Positions 1 to 10,061 of a DNA stretch of 13,533 nucleotides are shown one piece after another. Location of the stretch: contig CAKUCX010000080.1 of assembly GCA_934643865.1 (NCBI GenBank), forward strand, positions 1 through 13,533. The letters are read 5' to 3'. How positions within the stretch are numbered: position 1 is the first letter of the stretch; every line of letters begins with the position of its first letter. The notes under the pieces were generated by a model. It was given only the letters and a program-made list of their open reading frames with translations, was not told where the DNA came from and ran no database searches. This DNA is from an uncultured Kiritimatiellota bacterium (GTDB taxonomy: Bacteria > Verrucomicrobiota > Kiritimatiellia > RFP12 > UBA1067). The translations under genes and the position numbers were made by a program.

Positions 1-1
1 C

Positions 2-529
2 GCGAAGCCCGCGCCGTCGCCGAGCGCGACGCCCCCCGCCGAGCGGCCGCGTCCGGGCGCCGCCGCGTTCGTGGAGGCGATCGCCCCCGAGCTGCGCCGC
101 TACGCGATGTACCGCCGCATGGCGACGGTGCCCGAGACGCGCGCGGAGGCCAACAAGGCCGTCCTGAAGGCGATCAACGACGCGCGGATGCTCGACCCCG
201 ACATGCGCCTCTACGACCTGGACGGCACCGCGCACCTGCCGGGCCGCGCGCGCCTCGCGCCCGCCGCGCGCGCGACGCTGCGCGCCGGCAAGGTGTTCCT
301 CGCGCTGGAACTCGCGCGCGCGGACTGCCCGGCGCTCATGGAGCGGTACGCCCGCGAGAAGATCGCCGCGACCGCGCCGCTGTCGCGCGCGCGCCCCCTC
401 TCGCTCGACGACGTGGTGGCCCTCCTGGGGCGCGCGGCGAAGAAGGACCTTTCCCCGCTCTTCCGCGAACTCGGCATGGTGGTCGATCCGGGGAAGAGCG
501 CATTCGGACAAGGAGAGGAGACGGAATGA
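2..529 (+). CDS. C-terminal part of a protein with a possible M1/gluzincin metallopeptidase-like tail (5' end outside window)
   Basis: The frame is open from the window edge to the TGA at 527-529, so the gene very likely begins upstream. A GTG at 71 could serve as a start, but it follows an in-frame Pro/Ala-rich stretch (PPAERPRPG) that looks like an interdomain linker, and no ribosome binding site precedes it. The last ~70 residues read as a helical segment (AGKVFLALELARADCPALMERYAREKI) followed by 'LSLDDVVALLGRAAKKDLSPLFRELG'. This resembles the helical tail after the catalytic domain of M1-type aminopeptidases, where a helix for the growing chain precedes a 'D(L)..FF..W' motif. No HExxH zinc motif lies inside the window, so the enzyme assignment is only an inference from this tail. 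The stop overlaps the start of the HIT gene by 4 bp, indicating translational coupling. It could instead be an unrelated helical-repeat protein. Confidence 0.55.
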   Translation, partial: AKPAPSPSATPPAERPRPGAAAFVEAIAPELRRYAMYRRMATVPETRAEANKAVLKAINDARMLDPDMRLYDLDGTAHLPGRARLAPAARATLRAGKVFLALELARADCPALMERYAREKIAATAPLSRARPLSLDDVVALLGRAAKKDLSPLFRELGMVVDPGKSAFGQGEETE

Positions 530-936
530 AGAACGACTGCGTGTTCTGCGCGCTCGCCGCCGGCGAGATCCCGAGCTTCAAGGTCTACGAGGACGACCTC
601 GTGCTCGCGTACCTGGACATCAACCCCTTCGCCGAGGGGCATACGCTCGTCATCCCCAAGGCCCACACGACGGGGCTTCTCGACACGCCCGCCGAGACGC
701 TGAAGGAGGTCGTCGTGCGCGTCCAGAAGGTCGCCGCCCGCCTCAAGGCGGCGCTCCCCTGCGACGGGTTCAACATCCTCCAGAACAACGGCGCGGCGGC
801 GGGACAGACCGTCCCCCACGTCCACTTCCACATCGTGCCGCGCTTCGGCGCGGCGGCGGACGAGATCTCGTTCGCGAACCACCCCGGCGACCGGGACGCG
901 CTTGCGGCGCTCGCCGCGCGCCTCCGCTTCGAGTAG
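526..936 (+). CDS. HIT family protein (HINT-like nucleotide phosphoramidase/hydrolase)
   Basis: A 136-residue protein, the usual size for the HINT branch of the histidine-triad superfamily. These enzymes hydrolyse AMP-lysine and other adenylated or phosphoramidate nucleotides in the cytoplasm. The signature H98-V-H100-F-H102-I-V is intact, and H100 corresponds to the nucleophilic middle histidine. The N-terminus has C5-x-x-C8, the half zinc site common in bacterial HIT proteins. The block 'AYLDINPFAEGHTLVIPKAH' (29-47) and N83/N87-N88 near 'NILQNNG' fit the nucleotide pocket. A strong ribosome binding site (AGGAGAGGAG, ending about 6 nt before the ATG) fixes the start. It overlaps the preceding gene by 4 bp (ATGA) and is followed 3 nt later by the Minf_1886-type gene, so the genes are co-transcribed. 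The exact substrate cannot be read from sequence. Confidence 0.95.
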   Translation: MKNDCVFCALAAGEIPSFKVYEDDLVLAYLDINPFAEGHTLVIPKAHTTGLLDTPAETLKEVVVRVQKVAARLKAALPCDGFNILQNNGAAAGQTVPHVHFHIVPRFGAAADEISFANHPGDRDALAALAARLRFE

Positions 937-939
937 CCC

Positions 940-1311
940 ATGGACGTTCCCGAGATCAGCTACGAGACCGAGGACTTCTCGGACATCCTCAAGAAGGACG
1001 CGCGCTACGACAGCCGCGCTTACGACTTCGTTCTGCGCGTCATCGCCGAGGCGAGCGCCGAGGCGAAGGGGCACGTCTCCGGGCAGGAGCTGCTGGACGT
1101 CTTCCGCGACCTCGCGCTCGACGCCTACGGGCCGCTCGCCTACACCGTCCTGACGGCGTGGGGGCTCACCTGCTGCGAGGACGTGGGCGCGGTCGTCTTC
1201 AACCTCTACAACGCCCGCCGCATCGGCAAGACGGAGCAGGACTCGCCGGCCGACTTCATCGGCGGCTTCGACTTTCGCGAGGAGTTCCTCGGGCCGTTCC
1301 GCGCGCCTTGA
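940..1311 (+). CDS. Minf_1886 family (PVC-restricted conserved hypothetical protein)
   Basis: A 123-residue cytoplasmic protein with no signal peptide or membrane segment. The layout matches the Minf_1886/TIGR04138-type family known from Planctomycetes and Verrucomicrobia: an N-terminal 'YDSRAYDFVLRVI' helix, 'HVSGQELLDVFRDLALDAYGPLAYTVLTAWG' in the middle, 'EDVGAVVFNLYNA', then 'IGKTEQDSPADFIGGFDFREEF' at the end. The function of the family is unknown. It starts only 3 nt after the HIT stop with no good Shine-Dalgarno sequence, so it probably depends on re-initiation from the upstream gene. An acidic N-terminus (EISYETEDFSD) precedes the conserved core. Two adjacent cysteines (C78, C79) are present but do not form a recognisable metal motif. 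The family call rests on recalled consensus, not a search. Confidence 0.82.
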   Translation: MDVPEISYETEDFSDILKKDARYDSRAYDFVLRVIAEASAEAKGHVSGQELLDVFRDLALDAYGPLAYTVLTAWGLTCCEDVGAVVFNLYNARRIGKTEQDSPADFIGGFDFREEFLGPFRAP

Positions 1312-1324
1312 CGGGGAGACGCCC

Positions 1325-2266
1325 ATGCGCTTCGCCCTCTCCACCAACTGGAACAGCGACCGCCTTTCGGACGGCGCGGCCCTCGCCGACGAGGCCATGG
1401 CCCTGGGGTTCGACGCGCTGGAGCTCGGCTTCCGCCTGCAGCCGGAGCAGCTGCCGGGCATCCGCCGGCGCCTCGGCGAGATGCCCGTCGACTCGCTCCA
1501 CGCCTACTGCCCCGTCCCCATCGGCGCGCCGAGCGGGCATCCCGAGCTTCACCAGCTCGCCGACGAGGACGAGACGGAGCGCGCGCTCGCGCGCCTCCTC
1601 ATGAAGAAGACGCTCGCCTGCGCGGCGGATCTCGGCGCGAAGGCGGTCGTCACGCATGCGGGCTATGTTGATCTCGACGGCCTTTTCGTGAACTGTTCCT
1701 CGGATGTGCTGAGGCGGCTCCTGAAGGGGCCGGACGGCAAGGCGGACACCGCGCGCCCCGCCTACCGCGCCCATCTCGTGAAGGCGCTCCGGCGGCGGGC
1801 GCGGCGCGGGCGGAAGCTCCTCGACGTCTTCTCGCGCGAACTCGACCGGCTCATCCCCGACCTGGAGAAGGCCCGCGTCACGCTCGCCCTGGAGAACCTG
1901 CCGCGCCTGGAGGGCTTCCCGAACGCGGACGAGGGCGAGGCGCTGATGAAGCGCTTCGCGGGCGCGCCCGTGCGGCTTTGGTTCGACACGGGGCACGCGC
2001 GCGTGCGGGAATGCCACCTCTGGAGCGCGTCTGCAACGGAGATCGCCACGCGCCTGGCCCCCCACATCTGCGGCATGCACCTGAACGACGTGAAGGACTT
2101 CCACGACGACCACCGCCAGCCCGGCTGGGGCGGCGTCGACTTCGCGGCGCTGAAGCCGCTTGCCGCGCGCGACGTCCTGCGCGTCTTCGAGCCGCACGCC
2201 CCCGTTTCGTTCGACGAACTGAAGATGTCTCTTGCGCGGATTAAACAACTGTGGTTAAGTGATTAA
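1325..2266 (+). CDS. sugar phosphate isomerase/epimerase-like TIM barrel (AP endonuclease 2 superfamily)
   Basis: A 313-residue protein with the xylose-isomerase-like TIM-barrel pattern (Pfam AP_endonuc_2). Visible metal-site candidates are E190 (in 'LALENLP'), D221 and H224 ('WFDTGHARV'), H252 ('CGMHLNDV') and E289 ('RVFEPHAP'). This is the usual Glu-Asp/His-His-Glu divalent metal set of sugar isomerases and epimerases. H59 ('SLHAYCPVP') and H111 ('VVTHAGYVD') are also typical barrel positions. A basic segment at 154-163 (ALRRRARRGR) sits in a helix. The start has a GGGGAG ribosome binding site 13 nt downstream of the previous stop. The last codons (Leu-Ser-Asp-stop) lie inside the 8-bp repeat array, so the natural C-terminus may have been replaced. 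The sugar substrate is unknown. An endonuclease IV role is less likely because the full nine-ligand Zn pattern is not evident. Confidence 0.85.
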   Translation: MRFALSTNWNSDRLSDGAALADEAMALGFDALELGFRLQPEQLPGIRRRLGEMPVDSLHAYCPVPIGAPSGHPELHQLADEDETERALARLLMKKTLACAADLGAKAVVTHAGYVDLDGLFVNCSSDVLRRLLKGPDGKADTARPAYRAHLVKALRRRARRGRKLLDVFSRELDRLIPDLEKARVTLALENLPRLEGFPNADEGEALMKRFAGAPVRLWFDTGHARVRECHLWSASATEIATRLAPHICGMHLNDVKDFHDDHRQPGWGGVDFAALKPLAARDVLRVFEPHAPVSFDELKMSLARIKQLWLSD

Positions 2267-2357
2267 GTAGTTAAGTAGTTAAGTAGTTAAGTGGTTAAGT
2301 GGTTAAGTGGTTAAGTTGTTGAGTGGTTAAGTGGTTGAATGGTTGAGTCGTTAAACG
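2254..2357 (+). repeat. 8-bp direct repeat array, forward arm (consensus GTTAAGTG)
   Basis: Thirteen contiguous 8-bp units run in perfect register: GTTAAGTG, ATTAAGTA, GTTAAGTA twice, GTTAAGTG three times, GTTAAGTT, GTTGAGTG, GTTAAGTG, GTTGAATG, GTTGAGTC and GTTAAACG. The last five units decay progressively. The array is AT-rich against a very GC-rich background. The TAA of the preceding gene (2264-2266) falls in unit two. Each unit contains TTAA, which reads TAA on both strands, and because 8 is not a multiple of 3 the array closes all six frames. Confidence 0.95.
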
Positions 2358-2408
2358 GGCGTTCCCCTGTCAGTCGATCCCTTCGTGTCCCCCTTTGAAA
2401 TTGTCGAG

Positions 2409-2482
2409 ACTTTAACTTAACTACTTAACTACTTAACCACTTAATTTAACCACTTAACTACTTAACCACTTAACTACTTAAC
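2409..2482 (-). repeat. 8-bp repeat array, reverse arm (CACTTAAC/TACTTAAC)
   Basis: The same unit as in 2254-2357 appears here in inverted orientation as ACTTTAAC, TACTTAAC and CACTTAAC. Two shortened 5-bp units (TTAAC at 2417-2421 and 2446-2450) break the register. Eight full-length units and two short ones are visible. With the forward arm it forms a long imperfect inverted repeat around the 51-bp spacer 2358-2408. In that spacer I see no gene and no convincing promoter. The arm ends one base before 2483, 27 bp upstream of the glycosyltransferase start. Confidence 0.93.
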
Positions 2483-2483
2483 G

Positions 2484-2499
2484 TGACAAAGAATTGTCA
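2484..2499. promoter_or_regulatory. short perfect palindrome (TGACAA-N4-TTGTCA)
   Basis: Six-bp arms TGACAA (2484-2489) and TTGTCA (2494-2499) are separated by AGAA, directly between the repeat array and the glycosyltransferase ATG at 2510. It could be a protein binding site or a small mRNA hairpin near the start codon. The arms are short enough for chance, so the regulatory reading is tentative. Confidence 0.3.
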
Positions 2500-2509
2500 A
2501 CATCAGTCC

Positions 2510-3241
2510 ATGAAAAAAGTTGCCATCTTGATTCCCGCGTATGAGCCGGACGCCACGCTCGTGCGGCTCGTCGAGGCGCTGCGCCCGCTGGGCGCGCACC
2601 TCGTCGTCGTCGACGACGGGTCGGTGCGGCCCGAGGCGCGCGCGGCGTTCGCGGCGGTGCGGGAACGGGTGGACGCCCTTCTCGTGCATGGGGTCAACCG
2701 CGGGAAGGGGGCCGCGCTGCGCACGGGCTTCGCGTGGATCCGCGACCATCTGCCGGAGGCGGAGGTGGTCGTGACGGCCGACGCGGACGGCCAGCACACG
2801 CCGGCGGACATCCGCCGCGTCGCGGAGGCGGCGCTTGCCCATCCGCAGGGGCTCGTGCTGGGCGTGCGGCAGTTCTCGGGGCACGTCCCGCTCAGGAGCC
2901 GCTTCGGCAACGCCTGGGCGCGCTTCTTCTTCTGGCTCCTGACGGGCCTCTCCCTCCGCGACACGCAGACGGGCCTGCGCGCCGTCCCGCGCGCCCTGCT
3001 CGCGCGCGTGCTTGCGCTTCCGGGCGAGCGCTACGACTACGAGACGCGGATGCTCGTCGACGCGCGGCGCCATGCGGCGAAGCCGCTGCAGGTCGCCATC
3101 GAGACCGTCTACCTCGACGGCAACCGCTCGTCGCATTTCCGCCCGCTGCGCGACACGCTCCTGACGCAGCGCGCGCTCTGGGCCGCGCGCGCCGAGCGGC
3201 GCGGCGGCGGGGCGGAGCGCGGGAGGGGACATGCGCATTGA
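2510..3241 (+). CDS. family 2 glycosyltransferase, DPM/DPG-synthase-like
   Basis: A 243-residue single-domain GT-A fold enzyme, with no transmembrane or GtrA segment. Motifs in order: 'ILIPAYEP' (6-13), D35-D36-G-S in the nucleotide-binding strand, 'NRGKGAALRTGF' (63-74), the metal-binding D91-A-D93 in 'ADADGQH', 'DTQTGLRAVP' (151-160) and 'ERYDYETRML' (173-182). This is the pattern of polyprenyl-phosphate hexose synthases and related GT2 enzymes, which transfer a sugar from a nucleotide donor, often to a lipid phosphate. I chose ATG 2510 (MKKVAILIPA) over the in-frame GTG at 2483 because the family begins at this point and the extra residues would be encoded by the palindrome. No Shine-Dalgarno is visible before either start. 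Its last 11 bp overlap trmD. The Arg/Gly-rich tail (229-243) is probably unstructured. Confidence 0.88.
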   Translation: MKKVAILIPAYEPDATLVRLVEALRPLGAHLVVVDDGSVRPEARAAFAAVRERVDALLVHGVNRGKGAALRTGFAWIRDHLPEAEVVVTADADGQHTPADIRRVAEAALAHPQGLVLGVRQFSGHVPLRSRFGNAWARFFFWLLTGLSLRDTQTGLRAVPRALLARVLALPGERYDYETRMLVDARRHAAKPLQVAIETVYLDGNRSSHFRPLRDTLLTQRALWAARAERRGGGAERGRGHAH

Positions 3242-3949
3242 CATCATCACCGCCTTCCCGGAGATGTTCCGGGGCTTTCTGGGGGAGAGCATGATCTTCC
3301 GCGCCGCGAAGGCGGGGAAGGTCGCCATCCGCACGGTCGATGTGCGCGACTTCGCGCGCGACCAGCGGCGGACGATCGACGACAAGCCCTATTCGGGCGG
3401 ACCCGGCATGCTGATGAAGCCGGAGGTCTGGTACGACGCCGTCGAGACGTGCCTCGCCCTGGCGGCGGAGACGTCGCCCGGCGGCCCGCCGCCGCGCGTC
3501 GTCCTGACGACGCCTGCCGGCACGCCCTATTCGCAGCGGATGGCGGAGGACTTTGCGGCCTCGCCACACCTCGTCTTCCTCTGCGGGCACTACGAGGGCA
3601 TCGACGCGCGCGTGCGGCGGCTCGTCACGGACGAGGTCTCGATGGGCGACTTCGTGCTGACGGGGGGCGAGATTCCCGTCGCCGCGATGGTCGACGCCGC
3701 CGTGCGCCTCATCCCGGGCGTCTTGGGCGGCGGGGCCGCCGCGACGGCGGACGAGTCCTTCGGCGCGGGAGGCCTCCTTGAGGCGCCGCAGTACACGCGC
3801 CCGCCCGTCTACCGCGGCATGGCCGTCCCCGACGTGCTGCTCGGCGGCGACCATGCGAAGGTCGCCCGCTGGCGCACGAACCAGGCGTTCGACCTGACCA
3901 GCCGCCGCCGGCCCGACCTCCTCGGCGCGGGCGGACGCGGCGAGCGGCC

Positions 3950-3953
<4 letters not shown>
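3231..3953 (+). CDS. trmD: tRNA (guanine(37)-N1)-methyltransferase TrmD
   Basis: A 240-residue full-length TrmD. The enzyme uses S-adenosylmethionine to methylate N1 of G37 next to the anticodon, preventing +1 frameshifting. Visible signatures are the N-terminal 'MRIDIITAFPEMF', 'DDKPYSGGPGMLMKPE' (50-65), and the trefoil-knot SAM site formed by 'LCGHYEGIDARV' (117-128) and 'SMGDFVLTGGEIPVAAMVDAAVRLIPGVLG' (137-166). D155 is the candidate catalytic Asp (E. coli D169). The C-terminal helical part 'LLEAPQYTRPPVYRGMAVPDVLLGGDHAKVARWR' matches the tRNA-binding domain. A GGGAGGGG ribosome binding site lies inside the overlapping glycosyltransferase gene. The usual neighbours rpsP, rimM and rplS are absent here. 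The stop codon overlaps the carB stop on the other strand. Confidence 0.97.
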
Positions 3954-7123
<3,170 letters not shown>

Positions 7124-7180
7124 GGCAAAGGACTTTTGGTAAAGCCATCCATTAGCCTTGCAGGTGGTTTCTGGGCGATT

Positions 7181-8836
7181 TCATTTCGCTTTCAATGGGC
7201 GGCGTTTCAGCGCCGCCGCGACGAGTCCGCCGAAAAGCGGGTGCGGCGCGGTGGGGCGGCTCTTGAACTCGGGATGGAACTGGCAGGCGATGAAGAAGGG
7301 ATGGATCGTCTGCGGCAGCTCGACGATCTCGACGAGCGTGCCGTCCGGCGACGTGCCGGACACCTTCAGCCCCGCCGCCTCCAGCGCCTTGCGGCCCTCC
7401 GAGTCGTAGTTGAGCTCGTAGCGGTGGCGGTGGCGTTCGGAGATCGTGAAGTCCTCCTTCCCCTTCTCGCCGGTGGCGGGCGCGTAGAGCCTCGCCGCGA
7501 GCGTGCCCTTCTTGACGACGCACGGGTACGCGCCGAGGCGCATCGTGCCGCCCTTCTGCGTGACGCCCTTCTGCGTCTCCATGAGGTCGATGACGGGATG
7601 CGCCGTCTTCGGATCGAACTCCGTCGAGTTCGCGTCCGACCAGCCGACGACATCGCGCGCGTACTCGATCGCCGTACACTGCATGCCGAGGCAGATGCCG
7701 AGGAACGGGATCTTGTGTTCGCGCGCATACTTGATCGCGAGGCACTTGCCCGGTACGCCGCGGCTGCCAAAGCCGCCCGGCACGAGGATGCCGTCCACGC
7801 CCTTGAGGAGCGACGGATCCTTCTCCAGCTCCTCCGCCTCGATGCACTTTACGTGGACCTTGCAGTCATGCGCCATGCCCGCATGGTGCAGGGCCTCGTG
7901 GACCGACTTGTAGGCGTCGCGGATCGCGATGTACTTGCCGACGAGCGCGATCGTGCAGCTCTTCTTCGGCTGTGTCGCCTTCTTCACGAGCGTATCCCAC
8001 ACCGTGTGCTTGATCGGCCAGATGTCGAGGTGCAGCTGCTTCAGCACTTCTTCGTCCAGCCCCTGCTTGCGGAGTTCGCGCGGGATCGCGTAGACGGAGT
8101 CCGTCACGTCCCTCTCCTCGATGACGCGCTCGGGACGCACGTTGCAGAAGAGCGCAAGCTTGGCAAGGTGTTCCTGCGGAATCGGCATCTCCGTGCGGCA
8201 CACGAGGATGTCGGGGATGATGCCGATCGCGCGGAGCTGCCCGACGGAATGCTGCGAGGGCTTCGTCTTCAGCTCGCCCGCCGCCTTCAGGTAGGGGACG
8301 AGCGTGAGGTGGACGAAGCACGTGTTGTCACAGCCCTGCTCGAAGCGGAACTGCCGCGCCGCCTCCAGGAACGGCAGGCTCTCGATGTCGCCCGAGACGC
8401 CGCCGATCTCGCAGAGAACGATGTCGCAGTCATGCTCGCCGGCGGACGTGATGGCGTCCTTGATCTCGTTCGTGATGTGCGGCACGACCTGCACCGTGCC
8501 GCCCAGGTAGCCGCCCGCGCGCTCGCGCGCAAGGACGGCCGAGTAGATGCGCCCCGACGTGTAGTTCGACGCCTTGGTACACGTCACGCCCGCGAAGCGC
8601 TCGTAGTGGCCGAGGTCGAGGTCCGTCTCCGCCCCGTCGTCCGTCACGAACACCTCGCCGTGCTGGTAGGGGCTCATCGTGCCGGGATCGACGTTCAGGT
8701 ACGGGTCGAGCTTCTGCATGAAGACCTTGTAGCCGCGCGATTTGAGGAGGAGCGCGAGCGAGGCCGAGGTGATCCCCTTGCCGAGGGAGCTGACCACGCC
8801 GCCCGTGATGAAGACGTACTTGACGTGTTTTTTCAT
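7181..8836 (-). CDS. pyrG: CTP synthase (glutamine-hydrolysing) PyrG
   Basis: A 551-residue protein (E. coli 545). It converts UTP to CTP with ATP and glutamine, the final step of de novo pyrimidine nucleotide synthesis. The N-terminal synthetase domain starts 'YVFITGGVVSSLGKGITSASLALLL' with its P-loop-like site, followed by 'QKLDPYLNVDPGTMSPYQHGEVFVTDDGAETDLDLGHYERF' (41-81) and 'CEIGGVSGDIESLPFLEA' (142-159). The C-terminal class I glutamine amidotransferase domain (~295-545) carries the triad C382 ('FLGICLGMQ'), H521 and E523 ('QFHPEF'). The ATG at 8834-8836 overlaps the carA TGA (ATGA), so translation is coupled to carA. A 15-bp tandem repeat encodes TQKGV-TQKGG (421-430) just before 'TMRLG', an unusual loop for this enzyme. 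The frame continues open upstream through carA antisense codons, but the conserved start is this Met. Confidence 0.98.
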   Translation of the reverse strand: MKKHVKYVFITGGVVSSLGKGITSASLALLLKSRGYKVFMQKLDPYLNVDPGTMSPYQHGEVFVTDDGAETDLDLGHYERFAGVTCTKASNYTSGRIYSAVLARERAGGYLGGTVQVVPHITNEIKDAITSAGEHDCDIVLCEIGGVSGDIESLPFLEAARQFRFEQGCDNTCFVHLTLVPYLKAAGELKTKPSQHSVGQLRAIGIIPDILVCRTEMPIPQEHLAKLALFCNVRPERVIEERDVTDSVYAIPRELRKQGLDEEVLKQLHLDIWPIKHTVWDTLVKKATQPKKSCTIALVGKYIAIRDAYKSVHEALHHAGMAHDCKVHVKCIEAEELEKDPSLLKGVDGILVPGGFGSRGVPGKCLAIKYAREHKIPFLGICLGMQCTAIEYARDVVGWSDANSTEFDPKTAHPVIDLMETQKGVTQKGGTMRLGAYPCVVKKGTLAARLYAPATGEKGKEDFTISERHRHRYELNYDSEGRKALEAAGLKVSGTSPDGTLVEIVELPQTIHPFFIACQFHPEFKSRPTAPHPLFGGLVAAALKRRPLKAK

Positions 8837-9948
8837 CTGGAAACCATTTCCCTGAACGTGTCGAAGAGGCATGCGCTGTCGTGCGGGCCGGGGCAGCTTT
8901 CGGGATGGTACTGCACCGAGAAGGCGGGCAGCGTCCTGTGGCGGATGCCCTCGACGGAGCCGTCGTTGAGGTTGACGTGCGTGATCTCCAGGCAGGCGGG
9001 CAGCGTATCGGGCAGCACCGCGAAGTTGTGGTTCTGGTTCGTGATCGCCACCTTCCCCGTCGCGAGGTCCTTCACGGGGTGGTTGCAGCCATGGTGCCCG
9101 AACGCGAGCCGCCCCGTCTCCGCCCCGCACGCCCGCGCAAGGAGCTGGTGGCCGAGGCAGATGCCCATGAGGGGTACGTGGCCGAGGTATGCGCGGATGT
9201 TCTCGGCCGCGTAGGTGACGGCGGCGGGGTCGGCCGGGCCGTTCGAGAGGAAGACGCCGTCGGGCTTCATCGCCCACACCTCCGCCGCCGGCGTCCTGGC
9301 GGGGACGACCGTCACGCGCGCGAACGCCGCCAGACGCCGCAGGATGTTCGCCTTCACGCCAAAGTCGTAGCAGACGACGTGGGGGCGGTTTTCCCCGCAC
9401 GGCGCGCACGCATATGGCGCGGAACACGTCACCTTCGCGGCGTAGTCCTGCCCGTCCAGTCCCTCCCAGGCGCGCGCGCGCGCCACCGCCTCCGCCTCGG
9501 ACAGCGTCCCCGAGACGTGCAGGAACGCCTTCTGGCTGCCGTGTTCGCGAAGATGGACTGTGAGCGCGCGCACGTCGACGCCGTAGACGCCCGGCACGCC
9601 GTTCGCCGCGAGGTAGGCGTCGAGCGGCTGCGTCGCGCGGAAATTCGACGGCTCCGTGAGGTCGTTCACGACGAGCCCATGCAGGAAAAGACCCCGAGAT
9701 TCGACATCTTCGGGGTTTGTTCCGTAGTTTCCGACTTCGGCGGTGGTGAGCGCGACGATCTGCCCCGCGTAGGAGGGGTCCGTCAGGATCTCCTGATAGC
9801 CGCTCATGCCGGTGTTGAAGACGACTTCGCCGACCCGGTCGACGCGCGCGCCGAAGGCCACGCCGTGGAACACGGCCCCGTCCGCAAGCGCGAGGAACGC
9901 CGCCCGTTCCCGCTCCGCCTTCCATTTCGCCTCGTAGTCGTTCTTCAT
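8833..9948 (-). CDS. carA: carbamoyl-phosphate synthase small subunit CarA
   Basis: A 371-residue glutaminase subunit that releases ammonia from glutamine and channels it to CarB. The N-terminal CPSase_sm_chain domain spans ~15-150, with 'FNTGMSGYQEILTDPSYAGQIVALTTAEVGNYGTNPED' (44-81) and 'YGVDVRALTVHLREHG' (122-137). The class I glutamine amidotransferase domain spans ~190-370: C264 ('MGICLGHQLLA') is the nucleophile, with H348 and E350 in 'QYHPES'. 'NQNHNFAV' (304-311) is also characteristic. The start at 9946-9948 is set by an AAGGAG site 7 nt upstream. Longer upstream in-frame sequence exists but is antisense to the neighbouring gene. First gene of carA-pyrG-carB. The ~255-bp divergent region upstream holds its promoter, though no clear -35/-10 could be picked. 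Confidence 0.97.
   Translation of the reverse strand: MKNDYEAKWKAERERAAFLALADGAVFHGVAFGARVDRVGEVVFNTGMSGYQEILTDPSYAGQIVALTTAEVGNYGTNPEDVESRGLFLHGLVVNDLTEPSNFRATQPLDAYLAANGVPGVYGVDVRALTVHLREHGSQKAFLHVSGTLSEAEAVARARAWEGLDGQDYAAKVTCSAPYACAPCGENRPHVVCYDFGVKANILRRLAAFARVTVVPARTPAAEVWAMKPDGVFLSNGPADPAAVTYAAENIRAYLGHVPLMGICLGHQLLARACGAETGRLAFGHHGCNHPVKDLATGKVAITNQNHNFAVLPDTLPACLEITHVNLNDGSVEGIRHRTLPAFSVQYHPESCPGPHDSACLFDTFREMVSR
9691..9716 (-). other. terminator-like hairpin inside carA
   Basis: Arms ACCCCGA (9691-9697) and TCGGGGT (9710-9716) form a 7-bp perfect stem around a 12-nt loop. Read on the carA strand, the stem is followed directly by CTTTTCC. It lies at codons ~78-86 of carA, in sequence using GAA, GAT, TCT, GGT and CTT codons unlike the GC-ending codons around it. 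It resembles a weak intrinsic terminator, but the T-run is short and it sits in coding sequence. Function is not established. Confidence 0.35.
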
Positions 9949-9955
9949 CGCCGCA

Positions 9956-9961
9956 CTCCTT
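9956..9961 (-). promoter_or_regulatory. ribosome binding site of carA
   Basis: CTCCTT on the plus strand reads AAGGAG on the carA strand, 7 nt before the ATG. It decides the carA start against longer in-frame alternatives. Confidence 0.85.
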
Positions 9962-10061
9962 GGAGGGTGTCGTGAGCAAATGCCGTGCCAAGGCCGTCGG
10001 GCGGCTTTCCCGCTTCGCGGATGGCGCGCCACCGACAATCTGTGTAACGGCGGGCCGCAGC

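Noticed and set aside
211..1461. Minus-strand open frame across the HIT and Minf_1886 genes
   Set aside because: It is a shadow of three well-supported plus-strand genes and has no recognisable motif.
2395..2423. Promoter TTGAAA-N17-TAACTA in the array spacer
   Set aside because: The -35 is acceptable but the -10 matches TATAAT at only two positions, and it falls inside repeat units.
2254..2482. CRISPR array or intrinsic terminator
   Set aside because: Units are 8 bp with no spacers, and the arms are too long and AT-rich, without a GC stem plus U-tract, to be a standard terminator. Described as repeat arrays instead.
2483..2509. GTG start for the glycosyltransferase
   Set aside because: It would add nine residues encoded by the palindrome before the typical family start MKKVAILIPA, with no ribosome binding site.
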